From Cryomorphaceae bacterium (GTDB lineage: Bacteria; Bacteroidota; Bacteroidia; Flavobacteriales; Schleiferiaceae): a DNA stretch of 12,045 nt. A model generated the notes under the pieces. The model was not told where the DNA came from, did not search any database, and was given only the letters and a program-made list of their open reading frames with translations. The position numbers were made by a program, and so were the translations under genes. Positions 1-7,814 of the stretch are shown piece after piece (position 1 is the first letter of the stretch; every line of letters starts with the position of its first letter). The stretch covers positions 1 to 12,045 of the forward strand of contig DNWN01000158.1 in NCBI GenBank assembly GCA_003507115.1, written 5' to 3'.

Positions 1-745
1 ATACCACGTCGTCATCGTCGATGGACGCGTTCACTTCGGGGAAGCGCTTCAACGCTTCCACGCAGGCGCGGGTGAAAAAGCCCATGAAGCCGAGGCGCAC
101 GCCGTGGGCCTTTTCGAAGGCGTCCTTGTAGTTCTTGCGCATATCCATGATCGGCTTCATGTTGACCTCGTTGAAGGTGGTCAACATGGCCGTTTCGTTT
201 TTCACGGAAACCAAACGCTGCGCCAGCTTCCGACGGAGGGCGCTCATGCGCTGGCGTGTTTCTCCACGACCAGCTACCGTAGAACCCATGGACACTTTGG
301 CGTTGACGGCATCCTCCTTGGTGATGCGGCCGTCCTTACCCGTCCCTGAAACGTGAGCGGGAGAAATGCCTTTTTCATCCAAAATTTTCTTGGCTGCCGG
401 ACTGGGGGTACCGGTAGCATAGGTCTGTGCGGCCGGAACGGCTGCAACCGGCATAGGATTGGGGGCAGCAGCCGAAGCGGGCTTTGCGGCACCTCCCGCA
501 GGTGCTTCTGCCGAGGTGTCAATTTTGCAGACGACTTGGCCCACCGCCACGGTGGTGCCGGGCTCCACCAAAATTTCAATCACCCCACTCATTTCAGCGG
601 GCAATTCCAAAGTGGCCTTGTCCGAATCCACTTCCGCAATGGCTTGGTCCTTTTCGACGTAGTCGCCGGAGCTGACCAACCAGCTGGCAATTTCCACTTC
701 AGAAATGGACTCACCGGGGGAGGGAACTTTCATGTCAAGAATCAT
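1..745 (-). CDS. sucB: 2-oxoglutarate dehydrogenase E2 (dihydrolipoyl succinyltransferase), C-terminus cut by window edge
   Basis: This is the core acyltransferase of the 2-oxoglutarate dehydrogenase complex. It carries the succinyl group on a lipoyl arm and passes it to CoA in the TCA cycle. About 248 codons are visible. An N-terminal lipoyl domain occupies about residues 1-76, with the lipoyl-lysine motif DSDKA (Lys43). An Ala/Pro-rich linker spans about 77-113. A peripheral subunit-binding domain follows at about 114-147 (SPAAKKILDEKGI, then GTGKDGRITKEDAV). The start of the catalytic domain comes next, with RLVSVKNETAMLTTFNEV and GFMGFFTRACVEALKRFPEVNA; the catalytic HxxxD region lies beyond the edge. 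I chose the ATG at 745 because it gives the usual MILDMKVPSPGES start; an in-frame ATG at 733 would lose four residues. It begins 11 nt after the E1 stop with no Shine-Dalgarno sequence, so it is co-transcribed with E1. The succinyl rather than acetyl or branched-chain assignment rests on the E1 neighbour and the single lipoyl domain. Confidence 0.96.
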   Translation of the reverse strand, partial: MILDMKVPSPGESISEVEIASWLVSSGDYVEKDQAIAEVDSDKATLELPAEMSGVIEILVEPGTTVAVGQVVCKIDTSAEAPAGGAAKPASAAAPNPMPVAAVPAAQTYATGTPSPAAKKILDEKGISPAHVSGTGKDGRITKEDAVNAKVSMGSTVAGRGETRQRMSALRRKLAQRLVSVKNETAMLTTFNEVNMKPIMDMRKNYKDAFEKAHGVRLGFMGFFTRACVEALKRFPEVNASIDDDDVV

Positions 746-756
746 GGGAGAGAGAT

Positions 757-3480
757 TTAGCAGTCAAATGTTTTTTGAATGGTCGCATGTTGAGTATGGT
801 GTGCCGCCTGGTGCGATCCAGATGCAGGGGCTGCAGATGCCGCGGGCGAGACGCGCTGAAGCGGCAAATCCGTGTTGGTGCGAAGGTAGGACCATGCACC
901 CATGTTGGCAGGCTCTTCTTGGGCCCATACCAGCTTCACGTCCGATGGGTATTTAGCCAGCTCTGCCTCGAGGGCCGCTTCTGGCAAGGGATAGAGCTGC
1001 TCGAGTCGAATCAACGCCGTTTGGCTGTCCTCCCGCTTCTGGCGCTCTTCCAGCAGCTCATAGTATAGCTTGCCTGAACACAAGACCACCTTGCGAATGC
1101 CTTTGGGGTCCAAATCGTCCCCCATCACAGGCTGAAACTGCCCAGCGCTGAGCTCCTCCATCGTGGAGGTCGCCAAGGGATGACGCAACAAACTCTTGGG
1201 GCTCATGACCACCAGGGGCTTGCGGAATTTCTGATGCATCTGACGACGCAACAAATGGAAGTGATTGGCCGGCGTCGTCGTATTGCACACAAACATATTG
1301 TTCTGCGCACAGAGCTGTAAGAAGCGCTCCAATCGGGCCGAAGAGTGCTCCGCCCCCTGGCCTTCATACCCGTGGGGCAGCAAAAGCACAATGCCGTTTT
1401 GCACCTTCCACTTGTCTTCAGCGGCCGCCATAAACTGGTCAATAATGATCTGGGCACCGTTGGAGAAGTCGCCAAACTGCGCCTCCCAAATCACCAAGGT
1501 CTCTGGGCTCGCCATAGCATAGCCATAGTCGTAGCCCAGCACGGCGTACTCGCTCAAATGGGAATTGTAAATCGCAAAGCGCCCAGCTTTCTGGGGCACC
1601 TGATCGACCAGACTCACCTTCTCCTCCGAATCTTCCAATTTGATGATGGCGTGGCGGTGGCTAAACGTACCGCGCTCCACGTCTTCCCCGGAAATTCGGA
1701 CGTTAAAGCCGTCCTGCAACAAGGTGCCATAGGCCATCATTTCCGCCATACCCCAATCCAGGGCATTGCGCTCAAAGGCCATCGCAGCCCTGTCGCCAAT
1801 GAGGCGTACGATTTTGGTAAAGAATTTTTTGCCGTCTGGAAGCGTCGTCAGGGCCTTTGCCACTCCGTCCAGGCGCTCACGTGCTACCTCTGTGTTAGGC
1901 AGGTGGTGCACGTCGCCGTTCTTCGCTGCGGGGAAGTTCTGCCACTCGTCCAGCATGAAGGGCACGATGACATTCTTTTCAATCTTCTTGGCCGTATCAA
2001 ACTGGCCTTCCAGCATGTCCTTGAACTCTCCCTCCAACTGCTTCAGCAAGGTGTTGGGCACTTGGCCTTCGCCGAGCAATTTCTGGAAGTAGATCTCCCG
2101 GGGATTGGGATGGCGCGAAATGGCCTTGTACAGCAAGGGCTGCGTAAAGCGGGGCTCGTCGCCTTCGTTGTGCCCGTACTTGCGGTAGCACAAGAGATCG
2201 ATGAAGACATCGCGGTGGAAGCGCTGACGGTACTCCATGGCAAAGCGCATGGCATGCACCACGGATTCCACATCGTCGCCGTTCACGTGAAGTACAGGCG
2301 CCAAAACCACTTTGGCCACATCGGTACAGTACGTGGAGGAACGAGCGTCCATATAGTTGGTGGTAAATCCCACCTGGTTGTTGATTACGACGTGGATGGT
2401 GCCCCCCGTGGAATAGCCTGTCAGGCGCTCCATTTGCAGGGTCTCATAGACCACGCCTTGCCCGGCTACGGCCGCATCTCCATGGATGAGGATGGGCAAT
2501 ACTTTGTCGAAGTTTCCCGAATAACTGCCTTTACATTTTGCCCGCGCAATGCCCACCACTATCGGGTCGACCGCCTCTAAATGCGATGGGTTGGGAGCAA
2601 TATTCATCTTGACCTTTTTCTGATTGGCCAAAGTCCGCTCCGTCGTATAACCCAAATGGTATTTCACGTCGCCATCAAAGTCGTCTTCCGCAAATTCCTT
2701 TCCCTCAAATTCGGAGAAAATCTGCGAAGCCGGCTTCCCAAACAAGTTGGTCAGGACATTTAACCGGCCACGATGGGCCATGCCCAGAACTACTTCTTCT
2801 ACGCCCAGTTCTGCACCGCGCTGCAGCATAAAGTCAAGACCAGGAATCACCGACTCAGCCCCTTCGATGGAAAAGCGCTTCTGGCCGACAAACTTGGTAT
2901 TCAAAAAGGATTCAAACGCAACCGCTTCATTGAGCTTGTGCAAAATGTGCCGCTTTTCTGTCTGGCTGAGTGCCGGATAGTTGTCGTTCGGATGGATAAA
3001 GGACTGTACCCACTTAATTACCTCAGGCTGGCGCACGTACATGTATTCCACTCCGATAGAGCGGCAGTAAATCGCCTGCAAATGTGCCACAATATCTCGC
3101 AGCGGCGCCGGACCAGGCATGCCCACCTCCACCGCGGCTTGGAATACCGTATCCAAATCTCCCTCACTCAAGCGGAAATTTTCCAAGTCCAATGTTGGCA
3201 GATAGGCACGACGTTGGCGAACGGGGTTGGTTTGGGTAAAAAGGTGTCCACGAGAGCGGTATCCATTGATCAACTCGAGCACGGAAAACTCCTTGCGAAC
3301 CTCATCAGGGAGGACTGATTCTGCCTCTAAAATGTCTCCATATCCAGAGCGAGAAAAATCATAGCCCTGAAAAAAAGCCCGCCAAGAGGGCTCTACCCCA
3401 TCCGGATTCCGGACGTACTCTTGGTAGAGGTCATCAAGAAAAGCGGGATGTGAAGTTCCTAAGAAGGAAAAGCGGTCCAT
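757..3480 (-). CDS. sucA: 2-oxoglutarate dehydrogenase E1 component (thiamine-diphosphate dependent)
   Basis: This cytoplasmic enzyme decarboxylates 2-oxoglutarate and succinylates the lipoyl arm of E2. The 907 residues are near the usual size for E1o (E. coli about 930). The N-terminal E2-binding segment is present (FSFLGTSHPAFLDDLYQEYV, then EPSWRAFFQGYDF). An active-site region shows KYHLGYTTER (His275). The ThDP/Mg motif runs from GDAAVAG (334-340) to the paired Asn at 367-368 in HVVINNQVGFTT. The second, transketolase-like pyrimidine-binding domain is marked by GYEGQGAEHSSARLERFLQL, and the C-terminal domain carries EEPANMGAWSYL. The chain ends with the family-typical Pro/Ala/Ser stretch and a His-rich tail (HQAAHHTQHAT). 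It is first in an operon with the E2 gene. A -7 box lies 22 nt upstream of the ATG. Long stretches avoid TTA, CTA and TCA codons, consistent with biased codon use in a highly expressed gene. The assignment is secure. Confidence 0.98.
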   Translation of the reverse strand: MDRFSFLGTSHPAFLDDLYQEYVRNPDGVEPSWRAFFQGYDFSRSGYGDILEAESVLPDEVRKEFSVLELINGYRSRGHLFTQTNPVRQRRAYLPTLDLENFRLSEGDLDTVFQAAVEVGMPGPAPLRDIVAHLQAIYCRSIGVEYMYVRQPEVIKWVQSFIHPNDNYPALSQTEKRHILHKLNEAVAFESFLNTKFVGQKRFSIEGAESVIPGLDFMLQRGAELGVEEVVLGMAHRGRLNVLTNLFGKPASQIFSEFEGKEFAEDDFDGDVKYHLGYTTERTLANQKKVKMNIAPNPSHLEAVDPIVVGIARAKCKGSYSGNFDKVLPILIHGDAAVAGQGVVYETLQMERLTGYSTGGTIHVVINNQVGFTTNYMDARSSTYCTDVAKVVLAPVLHVNGDDVESVVHAMRFAMEYRQRFHRDVFIDLLCYRKYGHNEGDEPRFTQPLLYKAISRHPNPREIYFQKLLGEGQVPNTLLKQLEGEFKDMLEGQFDTAKKIEKNVIVPFMLDEWQNFPAAKNGDVHHLPNTEVARERLDGVAKALTTLPDGKKFFTKIVRLIGDRAAMAFERNALDWGMAEMMAYGTLLQDGFNVRISGEDVERGTFSHRHAIIKLEDSEEKVSLVDQVPQKAGRFAIYNSHLSEYAVLGYDYGYAMASPETLVIWEAQFGDFSNGAQIIIDQFMAAAEDKWKVQNGIVLLLPHGYEGQGAEHSSARLERFLQLCAQNNMFVCNTTTPANHFHLLRRQMHQKFRKPLVVMSPKSLLRHPLATSTMEELSAGQFQPVMGDDLDPKGIRKVVLCSGKLYYELLEERQKREDSQTALIRLEQLYPLPEAALEAELAKYPSDVKLVWAQEEPANMGAWSYLRTNTDLPLQRVSPAASAAPASGSHQAAHHTQHATIQKTFDC

Positions 3481-3502
3481 GGAGTCCGTATTTACGTGAG
3501 AA

Positions 3503-3510
3503 CAAAATTA
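3503..3510 (-). promoter_or_regulatory. Bacteroidota -7 promoter box TAATTTTG upstream of sucA
   Basis: On the minus strand this reads TAATTTTG, a full match to the Bacteroidota sigma-A -7 consensus TAnnTTTG. It sits 22 nt before the sucA ATG, which would give a leader of roughly 15-20 nt. A -33 TTTG/TTG element is not clear; GTTAGG about 17-18 nt further upstream is the nearest candidate. It implies that sucAB has its own promoter, separate from the prenyl synthase gene that ends 94 nt upstream. Confidence 0.6.
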
Positions 3511-3574
3511 CGGCAAAAACAACGCCCCTAACCGGATAATTCCTCTAAAAATCAGTGGGATTCAGGCGTGAAGA

Positions 3575-4540
3575 TCAGGCTTTGCGTTGGAAAATCCAAT
3601 GAGCCAATTCTGCCAAATCCTGGGTGCTACACCCTTCCTGTTGAGCTTGACGCAAGGCTTCCAGTGCCAGGTCAAAATGATATTTCCTTTTGGCCTCGGC
3701 ATGAGCCAAACTTCCCGATTGAACCATCGCCGTTTTAATGGCCTCAACCTTCTCTGCGCTTCGGTCATTCATCCATTCATTCACCAAGTGCGGTTGCTGG
3801 GTAGAAAGATGAATCCATAGGATGGTCTTTTTGTTGGATAGGATATCCCCTCCAACCTGTTTTCCGACCAAAACGGGATCTCCAAAGGCATCCAAGATGT
3901 CATCGTGGATCTGAAAGGACGTTCCCAATTCTAATCCAAAGGCATACAGCGCCTTCCCTATGGTCAATGATCCCCCCGCCGCAAGAACTCCCAACTCTAA
4001 AGCACAACCCAGTAGAACGCTCGTTTTGTACCGAATCATTTGGATATATTGGCCCTCTTGGACCTCGGGGTCTATTTCAAAATCCATATCCCACTGCTGG
4101 CCTTCACAGACTTCCAGTGCCGTTCGATTGAATACCTCCAAGGCCTGGGGCAGGACGGTAGCGGGAAGGCTTCGCAAACTCTCATAGGCCATCACCAAAA
4201 GGGCGTCGCCGCTTAGGATGGCCGTATTCAGGCCCCACTGCGTGTGAACCGTAGGCTTGCCACGGCGCACCGGCGCCTCGTCCATGATGTCATCATGAAT
4301 CAAGGAAAAATTATGAAATCGCTCTACGGCATGCGCTGCCGGTAAAGCGATTTCGGGACGAGCCCCCAAAGCTTCAGCAGCCATCAAGGATAAGACGGGA
4401 CGTAATCGCTTGCCTCCCATACCTAAAATGTATCGCTGGGGAGCATACAACCGATCAGGTTGGCGATTCCACTCTGGTTCGCTAAATCCGGTTTCTAAAC
4501 TTTGAAGGAATAGGCGTTGTAATCGTTCGACCGCGGTCAT
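3575..4540 (-). CDS. all-trans polyprenyl diphosphate synthase (GGPP synthase-like)
   Basis: This enzyme condenses allylic prenyl diphosphates with isopentenyl diphosphate to make precursors for carotenoids, quinones or carrier lipids. The 321 residues fit the trans-isoprenyl diphosphate synthase family. Visible motifs are the diphosphate-binding GGKRLRP (42-48), the first aspartate-rich motif IHDDIMD (Asp83, 84, 87) followed by RRGKPTVH, the K172-T173 region, and the second aspartate-rich motif [12 protein letters not shown] (Asp213, 214, 217) followed by [14 protein letters not shown]. The first motif has no two-residue insertion, unlike bacterial farnesyl synthases, and Phe78 lies five residues before the first Asp. 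In archaeal GGPP synthases an aromatic at that place limits the product to C20, so a geranylgeranyl product is my best inference; a longer or shorter chain cannot be excluded. The ATG overlaps the rmlA stop in an ATGA junction, which suggests coupled translation. No Shine-Dalgarno sequence is present. Confidence 0.93.
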   Translation of the reverse strand: MTAVERLQRLFLQSLETGFSEPEWNRQPDRLYAPQRYILGMGGKRLRPVLSLMAAEALGARPEIALPAAHAVERFHNFSLIHDDIMDEAPVRRGKPTVHTQWGLNTAILSGDALLVMAYESLRSLPATVLPQALEVFNRTALEVCEGQQWDMDFEIDPEVQEGQYIQMIRYKTSVLLGCALELGVLAAGGSLTIGKALYAFGLELGTSFQIHDDILDAFGDPVLVGKQVGGDILSNKKTILWIHLSTQQPHLVNEWMNDRSAEKVEAIKTAMVQSGSLAHAEAKRKYHFDLALEALRQAQQEGCSTQDLAELAHWIFQRKA

Positions 4541-5397
4541 GGCAAAAGAGATTGCAGGTAGGCCCCGTAACCACTTTTCAGAAGGGGGGCGGCCAACGCT
4601 TTGAGTTGCTCGGCCTGAATAAAGCCCATGTGGTATGCGACCTCTTCAATGCAGCCCACTTTCAAGCCCTGGCGACGCTCCATGATTTGCACAAACTGGG
4701 CCGCCTCCATTAAGCTATCAAAAGTGCCCGTGTCCAGCCAAGCCGTTCCACGGTCCAAAACCCCCACATGCAGAGCGCCTCGTCGCAGATACTCCCGATT
4801 GACATCGGTAATCTCATACTCGCCGCGCGCGGAGGGCTTCAGATTGGCCGCAATCTCTACCACTTGATTGTCATAGAAATACAAGCCCGGAACGGCATAT
4901 TTGCTCTTGGGGTTCGTCGGTTTTTCCTCAATGGAAAGCACTTTCCCCTGTGCATCAAAATCCACCACGCCGTAGCGCTCAGGGTCACTTACCGGATAGG
5001 CAAAAACAATCCCGCCTTGAGGATTAATACTCTCCCGCAACAACTCAGGCATTTGGGTCCCATAAAAAATGTTGTCCCCCAATACAAGGGCAACCGAATC
5101 CGAGCCGATGAAGTCCTTACCTATGACAAAAGCCTGAGCGAGCCCATTCGGCTCGCGCTGAATGGCAAAAGAAAAAATACATCCGAGTTGGCTTCCATCT
5201 CCAAGTAAAGTTTGGAATAATGGAGCATCATGCGGCGTAGTAATAATCAGAACCTCACGTATACCCGCCTGCATCAACGTGCTCAACGGATAATAAATCA
5301 TGGGCTTGTCGTAGACGGGCATCAATTGCTTGCTCACCGAATGGGTAAGTGGGTGTAAGCGCGTGCCAGAACCTCCAGCGAGAATGATGCCTTTCAT
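4537..5397 (-). CDS. rfbA: glucose-1-phosphate thymidylyltransferase (RmlA/RfbA)
   Basis: This cytoplasmic enzyme joins dTTP and glucose-1-phosphate to give dTDP-glucose, the first step to dTDP-rhamnose and other deoxysugars for surface polysaccharides. The 286 residues match the family length (about 290). The nucleotide-binding loop [11 protein letters not shown] (8-18) is followed by [20 protein letters not shown]. The metal-binding Asp is in [10 protein letters not shown] (Asp108), and EEKP (157-160) and GTAWLDTGT (Asp222) complete the active site. The C-terminal YHMGFI and GYGAYL segments also fit RmlA. Its ATG shares its A with the upstream transporter stop (TAATG), and its own TGA overlaps the next gene's ATG. 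A GGAGGA lies six nt before the ATG, the only strong Shine-Dalgarno-like site in the window. No rmlB, rmlC or rmlD is present here, so the rest of the pathway must be encoded elsewhere, or the gene is a second copy. Confidence 0.96.
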   Translation of the reverse strand: MKGIILAGGSGTRLHPLTHSVSKQLMPVYDKPMIYYPLSTLMQAGIREVLIITTPHDAPLFQTLLGDGSQLGCIFSFAIQREPNGLAQAFVIGKDFIGSDSVALVLGDNIFYGTQMPELLRESINPQGGIVFAYPVSDPERYGVVDFDAQGKVLSIEEKPTNPKSKYAVPGLYFYDNQVVEIAANLKPSARGEYEITDVNREYLRRGALHVGVLDRGTAWLDTGTFDSLMEAAQFVQIMERRQGLKVGCIEEVAYHMGFIQAEQLKALAAPLLKSGYGAYLQSLLP

Positions 5398-7748
5398 TAT
5401 TCGTCCTCCGCTAAATCAATGAGTATATTCTCCATATCCGAGGCGGACATGACTTTATCCAGTGACATGAGTAAGCTCGGCAATAGAATCAAATTGGAGA
5501 ACATCGCAAAGACTAAGGTAATGGATACCAATAAGCCAAGGGCTTGCGTGCCCCCAAAACTTGAAGCCAAGAAGATTAAAAACCCCGCAAACAGTACAAC
5601 ACTCGTGTAGAACATGGAGGGACCTGTTTCCCGAATGGCCGAAATTGCTGCCTTGGCAATATTATGGCCATTTCCAACGAGCTCCTGTCTGTAACGCGCG
5701 AGATAATGCAACGTGTCGTCCACGCTTATTCCGAATGCGATGGAGAAAATCAAGACCGTGGATGGCTTCACAGGGATGCCAAACCAGCCCATGATTCCCG
5801 CCGTCATAAGCAAAGGCAAAAGATTAGGGATAATGGCCACCACCACCATGCGGAAGGTTTTAAACAATGCCGCCATCAAAAGTGAGATAACAAAAATGGC
5901 AAGTATTAAGCTGATGGCCAGGTTGTTAATCAAGAATTTTGTAGAGCGCAAGAAAATAATCCCAGCGCCCGTGTATGAGAGGTCATAATTTTCTTTCTCG
6001 AAAATAGCGTCCGCCATGGCTTGGATGCGCTGTATGAGGACCAACATCTCAGGCCGGGTAAGATCATCTACCTGAACAGAAACGCGCAATTTTTGGTGAG
6101 GATCATCCAAAAACCCATTCGTCAAAAACGCCAAGTCCTTCGTATCCAAGCGCGGCATGGAGGCCGCAATGAGTGTGCGCTCTTGACTATTGGGTAGCGC
6201 ATAGAACAATGGATCCCCGCCATAGTAGGCTTGACGCCCAAATTTTAAAACATCTACCAAGGATAATGATCGACTCAAGTGATTCATCGTATCCAAAGCA
6301 GATTGAAGTTGGTCCACGCGCTTGAGGACTTTTGATTTTTCGGCCCCATTTTCGACCCGAGTATCGATGACAATCTCCAGAGGAATCACGCCTCCCATTT
6401 CACGCTCAAAAAATCGCATTTGGGTAATAAGGGGGTCCGTTTCATGGATGTCCGTCGTCAGATTGCCTGTCGTTTGCATCTTGGCCATCCCCACGATTCC
6501 AAGGAGCGCAAGGAGAGCAGATCCCACATACACTTTACTCCGATGGCCTTCTGCGGTTTCAACCAACCACTCAATCCAACGAACGAGCCATGCTTGCTTT
6601 AAGTGTTTGTAGTGCCTCTCCTTGGGAGCGGACAACCAGGAGTAGAGTACTGGGATGATACTGATACTCATTAGGAATACCATGAAAATATTGATGGATG
6701 CAGCCACTCCAAAATGCACCAAAGCCTCCGAAGATGTGAGAATGAATGTCGCAAATCCGAGCGCGGTAGTCGCATTCGTCAGAAACGCCACCCCTCCGAT
6801 TTTTTTGATGGTGTTCAACAAGGCTGATTGGACATCCTTGTCTTTCGCAAATTCTTGATGGTATTTATTGATGAAGAAGATGCAGTTGGGCACTACAATC
6901 ACAATCAATAGAGGAGGAAGTAAGGCGCTGAATAGGGTAATCTTATAACTGAGCAGTCCCATGATACCGTAGAGGCCTATGACTCCGACTCCGACTACGG
7001 CCAAAGCAATGAGCGCCGCACGCAAACTGCGCAGAAGCAACAACATGATAAACACCGTGACAATGCCCGTGAGGATCAGGAATAAGTTTATCTCCCCTTT
7101 AATGCTCCGAGCATTGTTTAGGCGCAAATAAGGCAGACCCGAAATTTGGATTTCAATGCCCGTTCGCCGTTCAAAACGCTTTGTTTCGGTATGAAGGCGA
7201 TCGAATAAATCAAAGATTAATGCACTGTAGTTTGCTTTGTCCGTGATCGTCACCGCCATCAAGTGGGTCTTATTGTCGCGACTACTCAACAGCCCATGAT
7301 AAATGGGCAAAGCCTCGTAATGATCGCGAATGGCAAAGGCCTCCTGAGGGCTGCGAACACGACCATTCATGATCGTCCGGGTTTCCATTTGAGCCCCTTC
7401 TTCTTCTCCTAAGGAAATATCTACGGCATTGTGTAGCGAGAGTACGCCCACCACTTCCGCTTCATTTTCGAGCCGAGTGGCCATGTCTTGCCACGCGTTG
7501 AGGACCGATGGCGTAAAAAACGCATCGTCTTTCGCTGCCAGGACAATAGCATTGCCAGATTCCGTAAAATCCTCGTGGAAGCCCATATATGTGGTGAACA
7601 CAGAATCCGTCGACGGGAGCATTTTGGCGAACTCGTAGCTGATATCCACGGAACGCCCAAAAAAGGCCATAAAGGCAATGTACAGCGCCCAAAAAGCCAG
7701 AACTCCTTTGCGATACTTCAATAAAAAATGGCCAGCGCGATCCCACAT
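5397..7748 (-). CDS. RND superfamily (MMPL/SSD-type) membrane transporter
   Basis: This is a large inner-membrane protein of the RND superfamily, in the single-chain MMPL/HpnN-like group rather than the tripartite HAE group. From the ATG at 7748 it has 783 residues. An in-frame TTG at 7757 would add three residues, but it lies inside a likely -7 box, so I reject it. The duplicated RND layout is visible: TM1 (about 14-30), a periplasmic domain (about 35-218), a TM bundle (about 221-375), a second leading TM (about 406-424), a second periplasmic domain (about 427-605), and a second TM bundle (about 608-765). The second half keeps the acidic pair in [11 protein letters not shown] (Asp677/678). 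The equivalent site of the first half reads [15 protein letters not shown], with no acid. Family relatives move lipids such as hopanoids or mycolate precursors, but the substrate here is unknown. It leads an overlapping unit with rfbA and a prenyl diphosphate synthase. Confidence 0.9.
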   Translation of the reverse strand: MWDRAGHFLLKYRKGVLAFWALYIAFMAFFGRSVDISYEFAKMLPSTDSVFTTYMGFHEDFTESGNAIVLAAKDDAFFTPSVLNAWQDMATRLENEAEVVGVLSLHNAVDISLGEEEGAQMETRTIMNGRVRSPQEAFAIRDHYEALPIYHGLLSSRDNKTHLMAVTITDKANYSALIFDLFDRLHTETKRFERRTGIEIQISGLPYLRLNNARSIKGEINLFLILTGIVTVFIMLLLLRSLRAALIALAVVGVGVIGLYGIMGLLSYKITLFSALLPPLLIVIVVPNCIFFINKYHQEFAKDKDVQSALLNTIKKIGGVAFLTNATTALGFATFILTSSEALVHFGVAASINIFMVFLMSISIIPVLYSWLSAPKERHYKHLKQAWLVRWIEWLVETAEGHRSKVYVGSALLALLGIVGMAKMQTTGNLTTDIHETDPLITQMRFFEREMGGVIPLEIVIDTRVENGAEKSKVLKRVDQLQSALDTMNHLSRSLSLVDVLKFGRQAYYGGDPLFYALPNSQERTLIAASMPRLDTKDLAFLTNGFLDDPHQKLRVSVQVDDLTRPEMLVLIQRIQAMADAIFEKENYDLSYTGAGIIFLRSTKFLINNLAISLILAIFVISLLMAALFKTFRMVVVAIIPNLLPLLMTAGIMGWFGIPVKPSTVLIFSIAFGISVDDTLHYLARYRQELVGNGHNIAKAAISAIRETGPSMFYTSVVLFAGFLIFLASSFGGTQALGLLVSITLVFAMFSNLILLPSLLMSLDKVMSASDMENILIDLAEDE
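5404..5409 (-). promoter_or_regulatory. Shine-Dalgarno-like GGAGGA before rfbA
   Basis: On the minus strand GGAGGA is followed by six nt (CGAATA) and the rfbA ATG, an ideal spacing for a ribosome binding site. It lies inside the last codons of the transporter gene (Glu-Asp-Glu-stop), so it may be a coincidence of coding sequence. None of the other starts in the window has a comparable site. Confidence 0.35.
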
Positions 7749-7754
7749 AGTTGG

Positions 7755-7762
7755 CAAAGGTA
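7755..7762 (-). promoter_or_regulatory. Bacteroidota -7 promoter box TACCTTTG upstream of the RND transporter
   Basis: On the minus strand TACCTTTG matches TAnnTTTG fully and is followed by CCAACT and the ATG at 7748. Transcription starting a few nt after the box would give a leader of only zero to a few nt. A weak -33 candidate, TTTC, lies 17 nt further upstream. The box supports a new transcription unit beginning here, after the 66-nt gap that follows the cyclase gene. Confidence 0.6.
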
Positions 7763-7814
7763 CGATTGGTTGAGATGGTGAAACGACCCGGGTTTGTTCA
7801 AGAATTGGCCCCTG

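Noticed and set aside
353..760. A 135-codon open frame on the plus strand opposite the E2 gene.
   Set aside because: It lies wholly opposite the lipoyl domain, linker and subunit-binding domain of E2, and its Gly-rich content mirrors the Ala/Pro-rich linker.
1345..2580. A 411-codon open frame on the plus strand, opposite sucA.
   Set aside because: It is in the exact codon-on-codon register with sucA, where stops can arise only opposite TTA, CTA or TCA codons. sucA avoids those codons here; the frame ends opposite the TTA of Leu301. The translation matches no family I know, and sucA is certain.
2773..3318. A 181-codon plus-strand open frame opposite the sucA N-terminal region.
   Set aside because: It is a shadow of the sucA codons, with no recognisable domain and no promoter.
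3481..3574. The gap between the prenyl synthase and sucA, checked for a rho-independent terminator.
   Set aside because: No stable stem followed by a T-run was found on the minus strand. Only the sucA -7 box is supported.
7755..7757. A TTG start for the RND transporter three codons upstream of the ATG.
   Set aside because: It lies within the TACCTTTG promoter box, so it would not be transcribed in a usable form. The ATG at 7748 is preferred.
7786..7793. An 8-bp perfect palindrome ACCCGGGT upstream of the transporter promoter, considered as an operator or part of a terminator hairpin for the cyclase gene.
   Set aside because: It is too short, does not extend outward, has no T-run after it on the minus strand, and appears once.
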